In this document: piece after piece, positions 1 through 8,441 of the stretch | Layout: each line of letters begins with the position of its first letter | How positions within the stretch are numbered: position 1 is the stretch's first letter | Source of the DNA: Candidatus Rifleibacteriota bacterium | Lineage (GTDB): Bacteria; Muiribacteriota; Ozemobacteria; Ozemobacterales; Ozemobacteraceae | NCBI GenBank assembly: GCA_015233565.1 | Contig: JADFXM010000002.1 | Location: 62,001 to 126,000, forward strand | Length of the DNA: 64,000 nucleotides | Reading direction: 5' to 3' | Position numbers and translations under genes: made by a program | Notes under the pieces: generated by a model | Databases searched by the model: none | The model's input: the letters and a program-made list of their open reading frames with translations, nothing else | What the model was told of the DNA's origin: nothing

Positions 1-816
1 GAAGGAAAATAAACGAGGGCCGACTTCCGGCGGACTTTCTCCACAGGTTGGGCAAGCAAACTGAGTTGTCGCCCGTTTCAGATCTCCTGTACCAAAATCA
101 TAGAACAATACTTGTTTTCCAATCACCAGGGCTTTTTCAACATACTCCTCAAAATTTTTCGTCGATGGGAGAAGTGCCTCAACGACAAGGACTTCTATGA
201 AATGAATTTCTTTTGGAGGAATAGCAGGAAGGGAATCCAGAAGATGAATTGTTCCATCAATTCGGATTTTTTTGTAACCCTTTTTTTTCAAATTTTCCAG
301 TTCCTGGCGATAAGAACCGCGGTGTCCCTGAACGATCGGGGAAAACAATGTCAAAGGGCGATTGGCCGATATTTGAAGTAATCGATCAGACAATTGGGAA
401 GGACTTTGCGATTGATAGACTTCTTTGCATTTTGGACAGTGTGAAATTCCCAGATGGGCGAATAACGTTCTTAGGAAATCATACAAATCGGTGACTGTTC
501 CAACGGTTGAACGAATTTGTGTCTGTTGGCCACCCTGGGAGACTCCCATTGCCGGGCGCAACCCTTTTATGCTTCGGCATGCCGGTTTTTTTATGCGGCC
601 GAGGAACCCACGGGCGTATAAGGAAAGCGTTTCGAGAAAGCGCCGTTGGCCTTCCCTGCAAATGGTATCAAAAACCAGAGACGATTTTCCGGAGCCTGAA
701 ACTCCGCTTACAACAGTAAGAGCGTTATGAGGAATTTTGCAATCGAAATCCTGAAGATAGTGTTCGGAAACCCCAAAAACTTCAAGAAAAGACGGATTTA
801 TAGATGGTTTTGACAT
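1..816 (-). CDS. uvrA: UvrA-family excision nuclease ATPase subunit, N-terminal part (runs off left edge)
   Basis: Reading the minus strand from an ATG at 816 gives an open frame of about 272 codons with no stop before base 1, so only the N-terminal part is present. UvrA recognises DNA damage in nucleotide excision repair. A Walker A loop (GVSGSGKSS, about residues 38-46) is followed by the UvrA stretches EGQRRFLETLS and STVGTVTDLYDFLR. The nucleotide domain is split by an insert carrying CPKC and, further on, ACPTCGESP before PRLFSF, which is the usual UvrA order. The motif GARxHNLKN that normally precedes the Walker loop is replaced by GVSEHYLQDF, so this may be a divergent paralogue (UvrA2-like) rather than the housekeeping copy. 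The family call is secure; the subclass is inference. Confidence 0.88.
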   Translation of the reverse strand, partial: MSKPSINPSFLEVFGVSEHYLQDFDCKIPHNALTVVSGVSGSGKSSLVFDTICREGQRRFLETLSLYARGFLGRIKKPACRSIKGLRPAMGVSQGGQQTQIRSTVGTVTDLYDFLRTLFAHLGISHCPKCKEVYQSQSPSQLSDRLLQISANRPLTLFSPIVQGHRGSYRQELENLKKKGYKKIRIDGTIHLLDSLPAIPPKEIHFIEVLVVEALLPSTKNFEEYVEKALVIGKQVLFYDFGTGDLKRATTQFACPTCGESPPEVGPRLFSF

Positions 817-828
817 GATACTAAATAA

Positions 829-963
829 ACGAGTCTGTCGAAAAATACCCAAATTTTCATATTTTTATGTACCCACCTAATTTTTCGCAGCAATTTCTCG
901 CACCAGAAGCGAGCCACTTTGTACCGAATAAAATGTACCGAGATTTTCCGACAACTTCTAACG
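829..963 (-). repeat. Family A MITE-like repeat, copy 1
   Basis: The sequence begins aacgagtctgtcgaaaaa and ends gattttccgacaacttctaacg, so its ends are imperfect inverted repeats. The inner part (gcgagccactttgtaccgaataaaat) is nearly the same as in copies near 11.5-12.0 kb and 17.7 kb. No coding capacity is evident. Confidence 0.7.
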
Positions 964-1770
964 CGTCATTTCTGGCGCATTGCATACGTTGGCCGCTCTG
1001 GCGAGCACGACGAGTATAGCAAAAAATAAACAAAGATCCAATCAAAACTCTAATTATTCCAATTCCAATTTACTTATTCGTTAGTGCTATTTCCTGCTTC
1101 AGATCTGCTTTAACCGGGATTCACTTTGGGAGAGGGGAACGCTTAAAGCATTCAGAAATTAATTACGAAATTTTCTGAAATTTCATTTTTTCCCTATGTA
1201 TCAACTGACTCCTCTTTTTTCCTGTTAAATTCAAGTTTTTTTTGATGCGAACGGATTAGTTGGGATTGGTATTATACCATTCATAATTAGTTCGTGGGTT
1301 TCAATCTTCTTGGCTGCTGAAGAAATTTTCCGACAACGTCGGGAGCCAAAGGCGATGAAGCAACCTTATTCGAAAAAAATTGAATATTCAGAAAAACGTC
1401 CAACGCTTTCCAATGATTTTATGGAAAATCTTTTTTTGGAGGATTAAAGCATACCTACGGATTAATAATAATTGGTATTATTCCCCACCTTCGGAATTCC
1501 TGTTGTTGTAAGCTTCATTTTCTTCGATTGCTCAGCTTCAAAAGGCGATCCCGTAGAGATTAAAAAGTTTTCAGCCCGAATTTTGTTTTGAGACCAAATA
1601 ATCCAAAGTTAAGGAAGGAATCTCATCCAAACGAGTTCGCGTTTTCAGGTTTTGGGAAAATGGTCTCAAGACTGTATCCTCGGGAATTGGAATTCTGACT
1701 TTAGGAAACATGGCTTAGGGACTATCATTTTGAAGGATTTTACTAATCTCGTTAGCTCCACCGAAAATAA

Positions 1771-1793
1771 AAACCCGCTCATTGAGCGGGTTT
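1771..1793 (-). terminator. Rho-independent terminator of the pentapeptide protein gene
   Basis: A 10-bp perfect stem (aaacccgctc / gagcgggttt) with a 3-base loop is followed on the minus strand by a T-rich run. It lies 28 bp beyond the stop of the minus-strand gene that ends at 1821. Confidence 0.85.
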
Positions 1794-1820
1794 CTGTTTC
1801 CATTTAAAACAAATGGTTCA

Positions 1821-4800
1821 TCAGTGCCATCTATGGGGAACAGGATTATTTATATGTACTGGATTGTCTATATGTACTGGATTATCTATGTGCACGGGAT
1901 TGTCCGGAACCTTAGGAATTTCAATATTGAAGCCCGGGGGATTAACTTTCTGAGATTTGAAAAGATTCACGATTAAATCCTTACCATCTTTAACTTTATC
2001 AAGATTGGCGACTTTATCAAGGTTCTTCACATTTTCAAGTTTCGAATCAGCAAAACTGGTGCTTTCATTTGCGCTTGCATTATTCAGGTCTGCTCCGTTC
2101 AGATCAGCTTTTGAAAAATTCGCCCCTTCAATTTTGCAACCTGTTAGAGAGGAGTTCCTCAGAGTTGCTCCCTTTAGGTTAACTCCTGAAAGGTTAGCCC
2201 CATCAAGTTTGGCATTGGCAAGGTTGGCTTGTTCAAATACCATTGGGCGAAGATCAAGCTTTCTAAGGTCGAAATTCTCCAGCTTGCCGTTCGCAGAAAT
2301 AATGAATTGCACTGAAACGTTATTATCAGCCGCTTTCATTTCAGTATGTCCTTGTACACTAAGAGCGCCAATTTTGATTTCTGCAACATCTCCGGATAGA
2401 GAGAAATTCCCTGAATCAGTCAGGGTTCCTTTTACGATGGCGCTGATGTTTTCATATTTGGCTTTACAAGTGAGTTTTAGTCCAAGGTTTTGACCTGAAA
2501 GTTTACCGGAAAATTCCCCTTCTGTGCAGGATAGGGTGCAACCTTTATAGGACAAGCCCTGTTCTCCGTCTAGTTTGAGAATAAAAGACTCCTGATCGAC
2601 AGTTCCTTCCATTTTCAAAGGTTGTCCCGCCACAAAAACAGTACCGGATAACTGAGTCTGGACAGTACCTTTCTTGATCACAGCAGTGCATTTGAGATTC
2701 TTTGCGGGGATTTTCCAATCCTTGGGGTCAGGAAGATCTGCAGTAATCTCAAACAAATCAGTTTTTCCCTTTCCGATGAAAGAGGTTTTCATCCCTAATA
2801 TTGCAGCGGATCCCTTGACAACTAGAACACCTTTTTCGATGGTAGTACTATCAATTTTGGGATCGACAAGGAGTTTTACCAAATCTTTCAAGGTTTTGGG
2901 AATACTGAATTTAATTGAGACACCCTTGGTAGAGAAGCTAACTTCGATGGCCTCGTCATTGCCCATTCCCTCAAACCCTTGGACGATGGTGAAATGTGGC
3001 GGGACAGAAGCTCCAACTCCCACGTCCACTAAAGCTCCTTTGAATGACCAATCCTGGTAAGAAAAATCTTCAATTTTCCCTTTCAGGCTAACCCCGGTAG
3101 TATTCGCCCAGCCATTTATTTCCGCGACATCAGTTTTTTTATAAATCAATTCTCCTTTAAGTGTTGCTCCTGGTCCGTTGAATCCAAGGTCGGCATCAGC
3201 GGCCCCGGGTGTAACAAAGTCAAAGTATGCATCTTCCAATTCAAGATCGGCTAAATCGGGAGTTTTATATGGTTCCGTAGGAATTTCCCACGGTTTCCAT
3301 TTCTTATTGGAGATTGCTACAAAAGTGTTTGCCAAAGCAACCAGATCAGAAATCTTCAGAGAATTGCAACCGCCTTTCATCGCTCCGGCTTTGGGGTGCG
3401 CTTCCTCGCCAGTATACTGTATTTTAAAGCTTCCTCCGAGGTTGACAATTTTCTCACCGATGTGAGTTAAACCGCTTAGTCCGAACATATAAGAACTATC
3501 AGGACTGGCAGTAACCTTAATTACCGGATCTTCAATGGCCATTGGAATTCCAAAAGGCGCTTCAAGGACGCCCTTCATGCCCCCAAATACACCAGCTCCA
3601 ATGTCGGAATCGGATTTGTTCAGCTCAAACCCACCTGTAAACCTCTGTTTGCCTGAGCCAAGATCCGTTGAAAAATCTGCTGAAACCCCAAACGCAGCTG
3701 CGTTTTGCAGAATCTTCAGAAAAAATTCTGATTGGACTTCCGTCACGATACAGAAATAGCGTTTCCAGGCTGCGGGAAACTCCCATTTGGGAAGTTTACA
3801 AGCAAGATAAAGTTCAAGACCGCGCTCAGTTTTCTTGTCGTCATCCTTAGAATCCTTGGAATCTTTAGAATCTTTGGAACCCTTAGAATTGTTCGAGTCT
3901 TTAGAATTTTTGGAGTCTTTGGAATCAGAACTGCCGGAATCATCTTTTTTACCGACGGTTTCTTTCCAATTCCCTACAGAGCCTTGAATGACCAGATTTT
4001 GAGCAGTACCAACATTCAAGTCGGAAAGTATTTTTCCTAACCCAGGGATTTTTTTAACATCAAAACCAACGATAAGGTTGAAACCTTTCAGGAATCCCAT
4101 ATTCGAAGCAGGATCGCCATACAGCTTCAGAAGGGGCATCTGAAGAACACGGCCAAAATCCTTTACCATGACATCGAATTCATTCAAACTTAGACATAGT
4201 ATTACACCTTCAACTTTACAATCTCCAAGACTGAAGCCTGTAAATTTCTTAACCAATTCTCCGACGGAAATCGACCCGCAATCAACCATAATAACCCAAT
4301 TCTGATGAGGCTTCTTCTCTGCTGGTGATTTGGAATCGTCGCTGTCAGATGATTTCTTATCCTTATCCTTCGCTTTTGACTTTTCAGCACCTAGCCTGAA
4401 TGCTTTCTTGTTGAACAGGTATATATCGAAGCTTGCATTTTTTACAGTGACACGAGCGAAGAAGATCGCTTGTTTTCCTGGTGAGTCAGCTACAAGTTCA
4501 AGATCCTCTAATATAAAATTTTCTATCAAAGGAAGATCTGAAAGCGGCAACCCAAGAGCCTTGACGATGCAGTTGTCAAGGAAATTTACTTTTTGAGGCC
4601 ACTTCAGCGAATAGTATTTTTCTTTTCCATCCTGCCAGATTGAAAAAATTCCTTTTACGGATGCTTTGTCAATGTCAATAGAACCTTCCCATGATTTTTT
4701 AAGGGGAACTTTCAAACGCGACAATAGCGTGGAAGCTTTTTCGGGAGTTGGTTGTTGCGCCGAAATATCAAAAGAACCCAGTTTCAAAGACAAAGGAATT

Positions 4801-5000
4801 CCTGGAATTGCAACTGAAGGCAAAGTGGCACCGGATATCGAAGGGACGACGTTTTCATACAATGGCTCCTGAAAAGCAAGTATTGCATCTATCAATTCTT
4901 GCTTATCCGAGTCAGACATTGCTGAAGCAACACCCACAAAACCAGGCCAAAACAACAAACCAGATAAGAGAAGTAACAGGAAAACTCCGAACCTTTTCAT
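1821..5000 (-). CDS. Secreted 1059-residue protein with Ser/Asp/Lys linker and pentapeptide repeats
   Basis: The function is unknown. The start at 5000 is chosen because GAGGGAGA lies 11 bases upstream and the product begins with a clean signal peptide (MKRFGVFLLLLLSGLL...VASA); the longer reading from 5057 puts 19 polar residues before it. Around residues 380-410 there is a low-complexity run of K-D-S units, probably a flexible spacer. Near residues 930-1010 there are pentapeptide repeats of the A(D/N)LxG type (ANLANAKLDGANLSG, ADLNGADLNNA), which fold as a right-handed quadrilateral helix. The tail repeats NPVHID three times, encoded by an 18-bp tandem repeat at about 1845-1900. Large beta-rich repeats between suggest an AsmA-like or surface fold, but I cannot name a family for them. 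Confidence 0.75.
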   Translation of the reverse strand: MKRFGVFLLLLLSGLLFWPGFVGVASAMSDSDKQELIDAILAFQEPLYENVVPSISGATLPSVAIPGIPLSLKLGSFDISAQQPTPEKASTLLSRLKVPLKKSWEGSIDIDKASVKGIFSIWQDGKEKYYSLKWPQKVNFLDNCIVKALGLPLSDLPLIENFILEDLELVADSPGKQAIFFARVTVKNASFDIYLFNKKAFRLGAEKSKAKDKDKKSSDSDDSKSPAEKKPHQNWVIMVDCGSISVGELVKKFTGFSLGDCKVEGVILCLSLNEFDVMVKDFGRVLQMPLLKLYGDPASNMGFLKGFNLIVGFDVKKIPGLGKILSDLNVGTAQNLVIQGSVGNWKETVGKKDDSGSSDSKDSKNSKDSNNSKGSKDSKDSKDSKDDDKKTERGLELYLACKLPKWEFPAAWKRYFCIVTEVQSEFFLKILQNAAAFGVSADFSTDLGSGKQRFTGGFELNKSDSDIGAGVFGGMKGVLEAPFGIPMAIEDPVIKVTASPDSSYMFGLSGLTHIGEKIVNLGGSFKIQYTGEEAHPKAGAMKGGCNSLKISDLVALANTFVAISNKKWKPWEIPTEPYKTPDLADLELEDAYFDFVTPGAADADLGFNGPGATLKGELIYKKTDVAEINGWANTTGVSLKGKIEDFSYQDWSFKGALVDVGVGASVPPHFTIVQGFEGMGNDEAIEVSFSTKGVSIKFSIPKTLKDLVKLLVDPKIDSTTIEKGVLVVKGSAAILGMKTSFIGKGKTDLFEITADLPDPKDWKIPAKNLKCTAVIKKGTVQTQLSGTVFVAGQPLKMEGTVDQESFILKLDGEQGLSYKGCTLSCTEGEFSGKLSGQNLGLKLTCKAKYENISAIVKGTLTDSGNFSLSGDVAEIKIGALSVQGHTEMKAADNNVSVQFIISANGKLENFDLRKLDLRPMVFEQANLANAKLDGANLSGVNLKGATLRNSSLTGCKIEGANFSKADLNGADLNNASANESTSFADSKLENVKNLDKVANLDKVKDGKDLIVNLFKSQKVNPPGFNIEIPKVPDNPVHIDNPVHIDNPVHINNPVPHRWH
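1845..1905 (-). repeat. 18-bp tandem repeat at the 3' end of the coding region
   Basis: About three imperfect copies of an 18-bp unit (ctatatgtactggattgt) encode the repeated DNPVHI residues. It is in frame, so copy-number change would lengthen or shorten the protein tail without a frameshift. Confidence 0.7.
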
Positions 5001-5110
5001 AAAAAATTTCTCTCCCTCGATTGGAATTAAATTGGTTTTTCCATCCAAATTTAGCATAAAAACTTCAAAAGAAAAATTAATTCTAATGCAATTTCAAATT
5101 TCTTGATGCG

Positions 5111-5250
5111 GAAGTATTTTAAAAGGGCACTTTTTATTCGAGCAAGTTTTGAAATAGGGGAAAACTTTTCCGGAAAAGTGTATCTTCCAATTCCACGCCA
5201 ATTCTGCAAAATAGCGATCAATTCATATCCGGGTCTGGAAATCGGAAGTA
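5111..5250 (+). repeat. Family G dispersed repeat, copy 1
   Basis: Two blocks match the sequence at 63243-63348. They are gaagtattttaaaagggcac...ttttattcg at the start and gatcaattcatatccgggtc at the end, separated by a less conserved middle. Confidence 0.55.
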
Positions 5251-5568
5251 AGAGCCTTCAAGCACTTATTCTTTGCGGGCGAATCATCCTTTCGAGCAAC
5301 CTTCCATCCATTGATAGTAGATTTTCTCTGACTGCACAACTATCATTTCGGCTCCACTGTTAAACCAAGCCATTTGACCATGTTCACGTTGTTGGTCAAC
5401 AAGACCATATCACATTCTGGCCACTTTACACAAAGCTGTAAAAAACTTTTGTCGGGTCGTCCATGTTTTCCGTCCATATTTAAACAATAATTTACTGGAA
5501 AAAGTAATTTTGCAAAAAAATAAGGCTCAATCGAAATAGATTGCAGTTGCGTCAGGGTGTGAATAATA

Positions 5569-5680
5569 ATACCGATAATTAAAGTAATCACGCAAATTTA
5601 TAGGTTTGATCAAGCCTCTGGCGCTGTAAACCGGCTAAAAAGTTACGTTATTATTTTGTGGGATTGGTATAATACCAATT
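5569..5680 (+). repeat. Family F dispersed repeat, copy with inverted ends
   Basis: It starts ataccgataattaaagtaat and ends ggattggtataataccaatt, so ATACC(A/G)AT and ATTGGTAT face each other. The core (ataggtttgatcaagcctct, ggcgctg) is almost identical at 60938-61043. Confidence 0.7.
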
Positions 5681-5885
5681 TCAATTAGTTCGTTCATCCG
5701 ACCCATTTCGTGCTTCAGGTTTGGGTAAATAGGAGTTGGGTCTGACAGAAATGAATGCTTCAACCATCCAGTAAGGGCTCCTTATTTTCATGAAAGTTAG
5801 GTGTTTTCTTGGAAAATATACCGATCCAACTTCATTTTGATCAAATCAATGTTCTTGGGGTGATGCACATATTTTTTGGGATTGG

Positions 5886-5891
5886 TATAAT
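5886..5891 (+). promoter_or_regulatory. Possible extended -10 promoter element upstream of nadA
   Basis: TTGGTATAAT, with a TG extension one base before TATAAT, lies about 150 bp before the nadA start. It is part of a family F repeat sequence. No convincing -35 hexamer is seen. Confidence 0.3.
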
Positions 5892-6038
5892 AGATTTTCA
5901 AAGGAAAGCATCGTGGAAACGCGTATGGAGCTCAAACCCATAATTGCTGGAAGATAGCAACATGCTTGCAAAAAATATTTCACTCGACTATCATTCTTTC
6001 ATGCTTTGAAGAAACTCTCTTGGGAGGTGAGGCAAAAA

Positions 6039-6950
6039 ATGGATAATCAGGAAATCATTCAAAGGATCCTTGATCTGAAAGAACAAAGAAATGCAGTAAT
6101 TGTTGCTCATAATTACCAAATTGATGAAGTGCAGAGTATTGCTGATATGGTTGGCGATTCTTTTGCGCTTAGTAAATATTGCGCTTCGGTGACTCAAGAG
6201 GTTATCGTTTTTTGTGGAGTCAAATTCATGGCTGAAAGCGCGAAAATACTTTCACCTCAAAAAACGGTTTTACTCCCTGAGTTGAGTGCAGGTTGCCCTA
6301 TGGCTGATATGGTCACTCCCGAAGCGCTGCTTGAAGCGAAGAAGCAGTTTCCGGGTGCTGCCGTGGTTTGTTATGTGAACTCTTCCGCAGAAGTCAAAGC
6401 TTTGAGCGATATTTGTTGCACCTCTTCAAATGCTGTTTCCATTGTTAAAAAAATTCCCGAACAGGAAATTCTTTTTATCCCTGATCAAAATCTTGGAAGT
6501 TACGTTGCTAAAAAAGTTCCTGAGAAGAAAATTCATCTCTGGAATGGATACTGTATTACTCACCACAAAATTACTCTGGCTGAAGCAAAAAAGATTCGTG
6601 ATTTGCACCCTGATGCGGTTTTTCTTGTACACCCCGAATGCAAGCCTGAAGTGGTTGAATTCGCCGATTTTGTCGGTAGTACCAAACAAATTATTGATTT
6701 CGCAACAAAATCGAACTCGAAAAAATTCATAATTGGAACTGAGATGGGGGTTTTGTACAAGCTAAAAAAAGACAACCCCGAAAAGACATTTTTTCTAATG
6801 TCCCAGGGGTTAATTTGCCCTAATATGAAGAAAACTACGCTCAAGAGTGTTTTAAATTCACTGCGCGAAATGAAGTCGCCAGTGGAAATAGTTGAGGAAG
6901 TGCGAAAAAAAGCCAGTTATGGGCTCGAACGTATGCTTGAATTGGGATAA
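6039..6950 (+). CDS. nadA: Quinolinate synthase NadA
   Basis: NadA condenses iminoaspartate with dihydroxyacetone phosphate to give quinolinate in de novo NAD synthesis, using a [4Fe-4S] cluster. The product is 303 residues, the usual length of the short form. The start at 6039 is preferred over 6006 because GGGAGGTGAGG lies just before it and the family sequence (AVIVAHNYQ) follows soon after. The three cluster cysteines are recognisable in [16 protein letters not shown] and LICPNMKKT. No nadB or nadC lies nearby, so the gene stands alone. Its last 93 bp overlap the 3' end of a convergent gene. The identification is firm. Confidence 0.96.
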   Translation: MDNQEIIQRILDLKEQRNAVIVAHNYQIDEVQSIADMVGDSFALSKYCASVTQEVIVFCGVKFMAESAKILSPQKTVLLPELSAGCPMADMVTPEALLEAKKQFPGAAVVCYVNSSAEVKALSDICCTSSNAVSIVKKIPEQEILFIPDQNLGSYVAKKVPEKKIHLWNGYCITHHKITLAEAKKIRDLHPDAVFLVHPECKPEVVEFADFVGSTKQIIDFATKSNSKKFIIGTEMGVLYKLKKDNPEKTFFLMSQGLICPNMKKTTLKSVLNSLREMKSPVEIVEEVRKKASYGLERMLELG

Positions 6951-8117
6951 CGGGTCATCATATTGCCCAGACACTGGATATAGGTTGCCAGTATTTAGAT
7001 TGTTGGGGTATTGATTATCTGGATATTTATTATCCGGGTTTTGATTCCCAGGGTTTGTACTGCCCGGGTTCACATTTCCTGAATTTATCAATCCTAATCT
7101 CTTTAAGCAATCTTTTAAAAACTGAGAACTGGTCCAGACGATGAGGGGGACTTCAGTTCTAAGAAGATTATATCTGGGACTATCAATTCCCTGCCAGGTT
7201 ATATTGCGGATGGCTACGGCACGAACTCGTCCCGGGAAAAGCTCAATAACTCTCTGAAAAACTTCAGGGTCTTTTTGGCCGGAATCTCCGAACAGAATTA
7301 CTGGCAAATCGGGATAAAGCCTTAGCAGCGTATAAAACTTTGACACTTTATATTGGAAAACATCTAACGGGTCTGCGTCTCCATGGGTTTTGTGAAAAAA
7401 TTTATCAAAAAAATCTTCCTTTATTCCCATTCTGGAGAGAAGCGAAGAATGCGGTGGAAAATAATTTAAATCCAGGAAGCCCTCAATTCGGGCCCCAAAA
7501 TAGATCGGCGATTGAGTAAGAAATACGAGTAGGTTTTGTGCTTCCGGATAATTTTGATAAACCAATTCCCGGTAAAGCTCTGGAATTCCCGGGACGGATT
7601 TTTTTTTTCTCCAATTTTTTAGAAATTCATTTTCCAGCAATTTCATTTTTTCGAGAACGTTGGAGATTTCAGCAGTATCATCCAGGTCGCTGACAATTAA
7701 ATAAGAGGGAGCTTTTGGCAGATTAAATACGCGTGTTTCGTAAAAATTTGGGTCGTAACAGGACGAAAAGACGATCGGTTCGTTTGTATATAATTCATTT
7801 GCCATATAAGCGGGAATTATACCTTCGAAGTCTCCGATGTTATTTGTGCAAGTCTGAACGTAAAACCTTCCGAAGGTGAGTTGTAGAGGGAACTCTTTCA
7901 CGCGACGTCGGAAAAATTCAGAAAAGTGTTTATCAGCTAGAGGACGATTGAGGTTTTCTAATTCGTCCCAGATTAGGCGGCCATAAAACATAATGCATCC
8001 GTTTGGGAGGGGAAGAAATCCGCTATGTATAAGCCTCGGAACGTCTCCGCCGGAGAAGGCCGAATTGGACATACTTAAAAAGCATAGAACTAATAAAATA
8101 GAAGTAATTTTTCTCAT
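6858..8117 (-). CDS. Secreted App1-like (DUF2183) HAD phosphatase
   Basis: The 419-residue product begins with a signal peptide ([17 protein letters not shown]). The core matches the App1/DUF2183 phosphatidate phosphatase family: LIVSDLDDT carries the two catalytic aspartates of HAD enzymes, FLTQSP supplies the second HAD motif, and [15 protein letters not shown] plus [12 protein letters not shown] form the family's closing motifs. Export suggests an envelope phospholipid or phosphate-ester substrate. The C-terminal 70 residues are unusual: a run of NPGN/YPDN-type units, then about 31 residues encoded antisense to the end of nadA. Whether the natural stop was lost, extending the gene into nadA, cannot be told here. 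Confidence 0.85.
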   Translation of the reverse strand: MRKITSILLVLCFLSMSNSAFSGGDVPRLIHSGFLPLPNGCIMFYGRLIWDELENLNRPLADKHFSEFFRRRVKEFPLQLTFGRFYVQTCTNNIGDFEGIIPAYMANELYTNEPIVFSSCYDPNFYETRVFNLPKAPSYLIVSDLDDTAEISNVLEKMKLLENEFLKNWRKKKSVPGIPELYRELVYQNYPEAQNLLVFLTQSPIYFGARIEGFLDLNYFPPHSSLLSRMGIKEDFFDKFFHKTHGDADPLDVFQYKVSKFYTLLRLYPDLPVILFGDSGQKDPEVFQRVIELFPGRVRAVAIRNITWQGIDSPRYNLLRTEVPLIVWTSSQFLKDCLKRLGLINSGNVNPGSTNPGNQNPDNKYPDNQYPNNLNTGNLYPVSGQYDDPLSQFKHTFEPITGFFSHFLNYFHWRLHFAQ

Positions 8118-8211
8118 GGATCACCACTTCCTATTTAACTATTATAACGATTTTTTTGGAAATAGGGAAGTTTGGCCATATTAAGAAATGTACGATGTGA
8201 GAAAAGGATAA

Positions 8212-8315
8212 ATTCAGCGATTCTTGGGAAGTCGCTGCGATTGTTTTTGGGAGCCATTTTGAGCAATGTTAAAAAAACTAATCATTCCGATAAGTTTCCT
8301 AGCAAAAATCAGCGA
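8212..8315 (-). repeat. Family B dispersed repeat, copy 1 (fused to family C)
   Basis: The stretch gattcttgggaagtcgctg followed by cgattgtttttgggagccat and cattccgataagttt matches 61772-61900, and in inverted orientation 17531-17661. It runs directly into the family C repeat. Confidence 0.65.
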
Positions 8316-8400
8316 ATCCAAATTAGCGAAAAATATCACAAAGACTGTCAGACCTGAATTTCGTTTTGCCCGATGTGCAAATTTTTTACAATATTGCAAG
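8300..8400 (-). repeat. Family C dispersed repeat, copy 1
   Basis: The reverse complement (cttgcaatattgtaaaa, then tttgcacatcgggcaaa, then gtgatatttttcg) is about 75-80% identical by eye to 44188-44287. Confidence 0.65.
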
Positions 8401-8412
8401 GTGCTCTAGTGA

Positions 8413-8418
8413 TATAAT
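8413..8418 (+). promoter_or_regulatory. -10 hexamer upstream of the C45-like hydrolase gene
   Basis: A perfect TATAAT lies 24-29 bases before the chosen start at 8442. The ATG at 8427 would sit almost at the expected transcription start, so a leaderless alternative exists. TTGCAA at 8394-8399 is too close to be a normal -35. Confidence 0.45.
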
Positions 8419-8441
8419 ATTTTCCGATGGGAGTAAATAAA

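Larger units (their letters stand above)
817..1820. other. 1 kb intergenic region with dispersed repeats
   Basis: The gap lies between the uvrA start and the stop of the pentapeptide protein. It holds one family A inverted-end repeat (831-960), a family F extended -10-like sequence near 1260-1290 and fragments resembling both. A hairpin terminator sits at 1771-1793. I see no coding frame with a ribosome site or recognisable protein. Confidence 0.6.
5001..6038. other. 1 kb intergenic region with repeats
   Basis: The gap lies upstream of both the pentapeptide protein and nadA, which are divergent. It contains a family G repeat (5111-5250), a family F repeat with inverted ends (5569-5680) and a second extended -10-like copy (5878-5892). 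Between them, 5343-5500 read on the minus strand gives a short peptide that could be a decayed gene end, but nothing firm. Confidence 0.55.

Noticed and set aside
5343-5591. 82-residue minus-strand frame, possible decayed toxin or PIN-like gene
   Set aside because: No ribosome site or family motif strong enough; the upstream part lies in a family F repeat.
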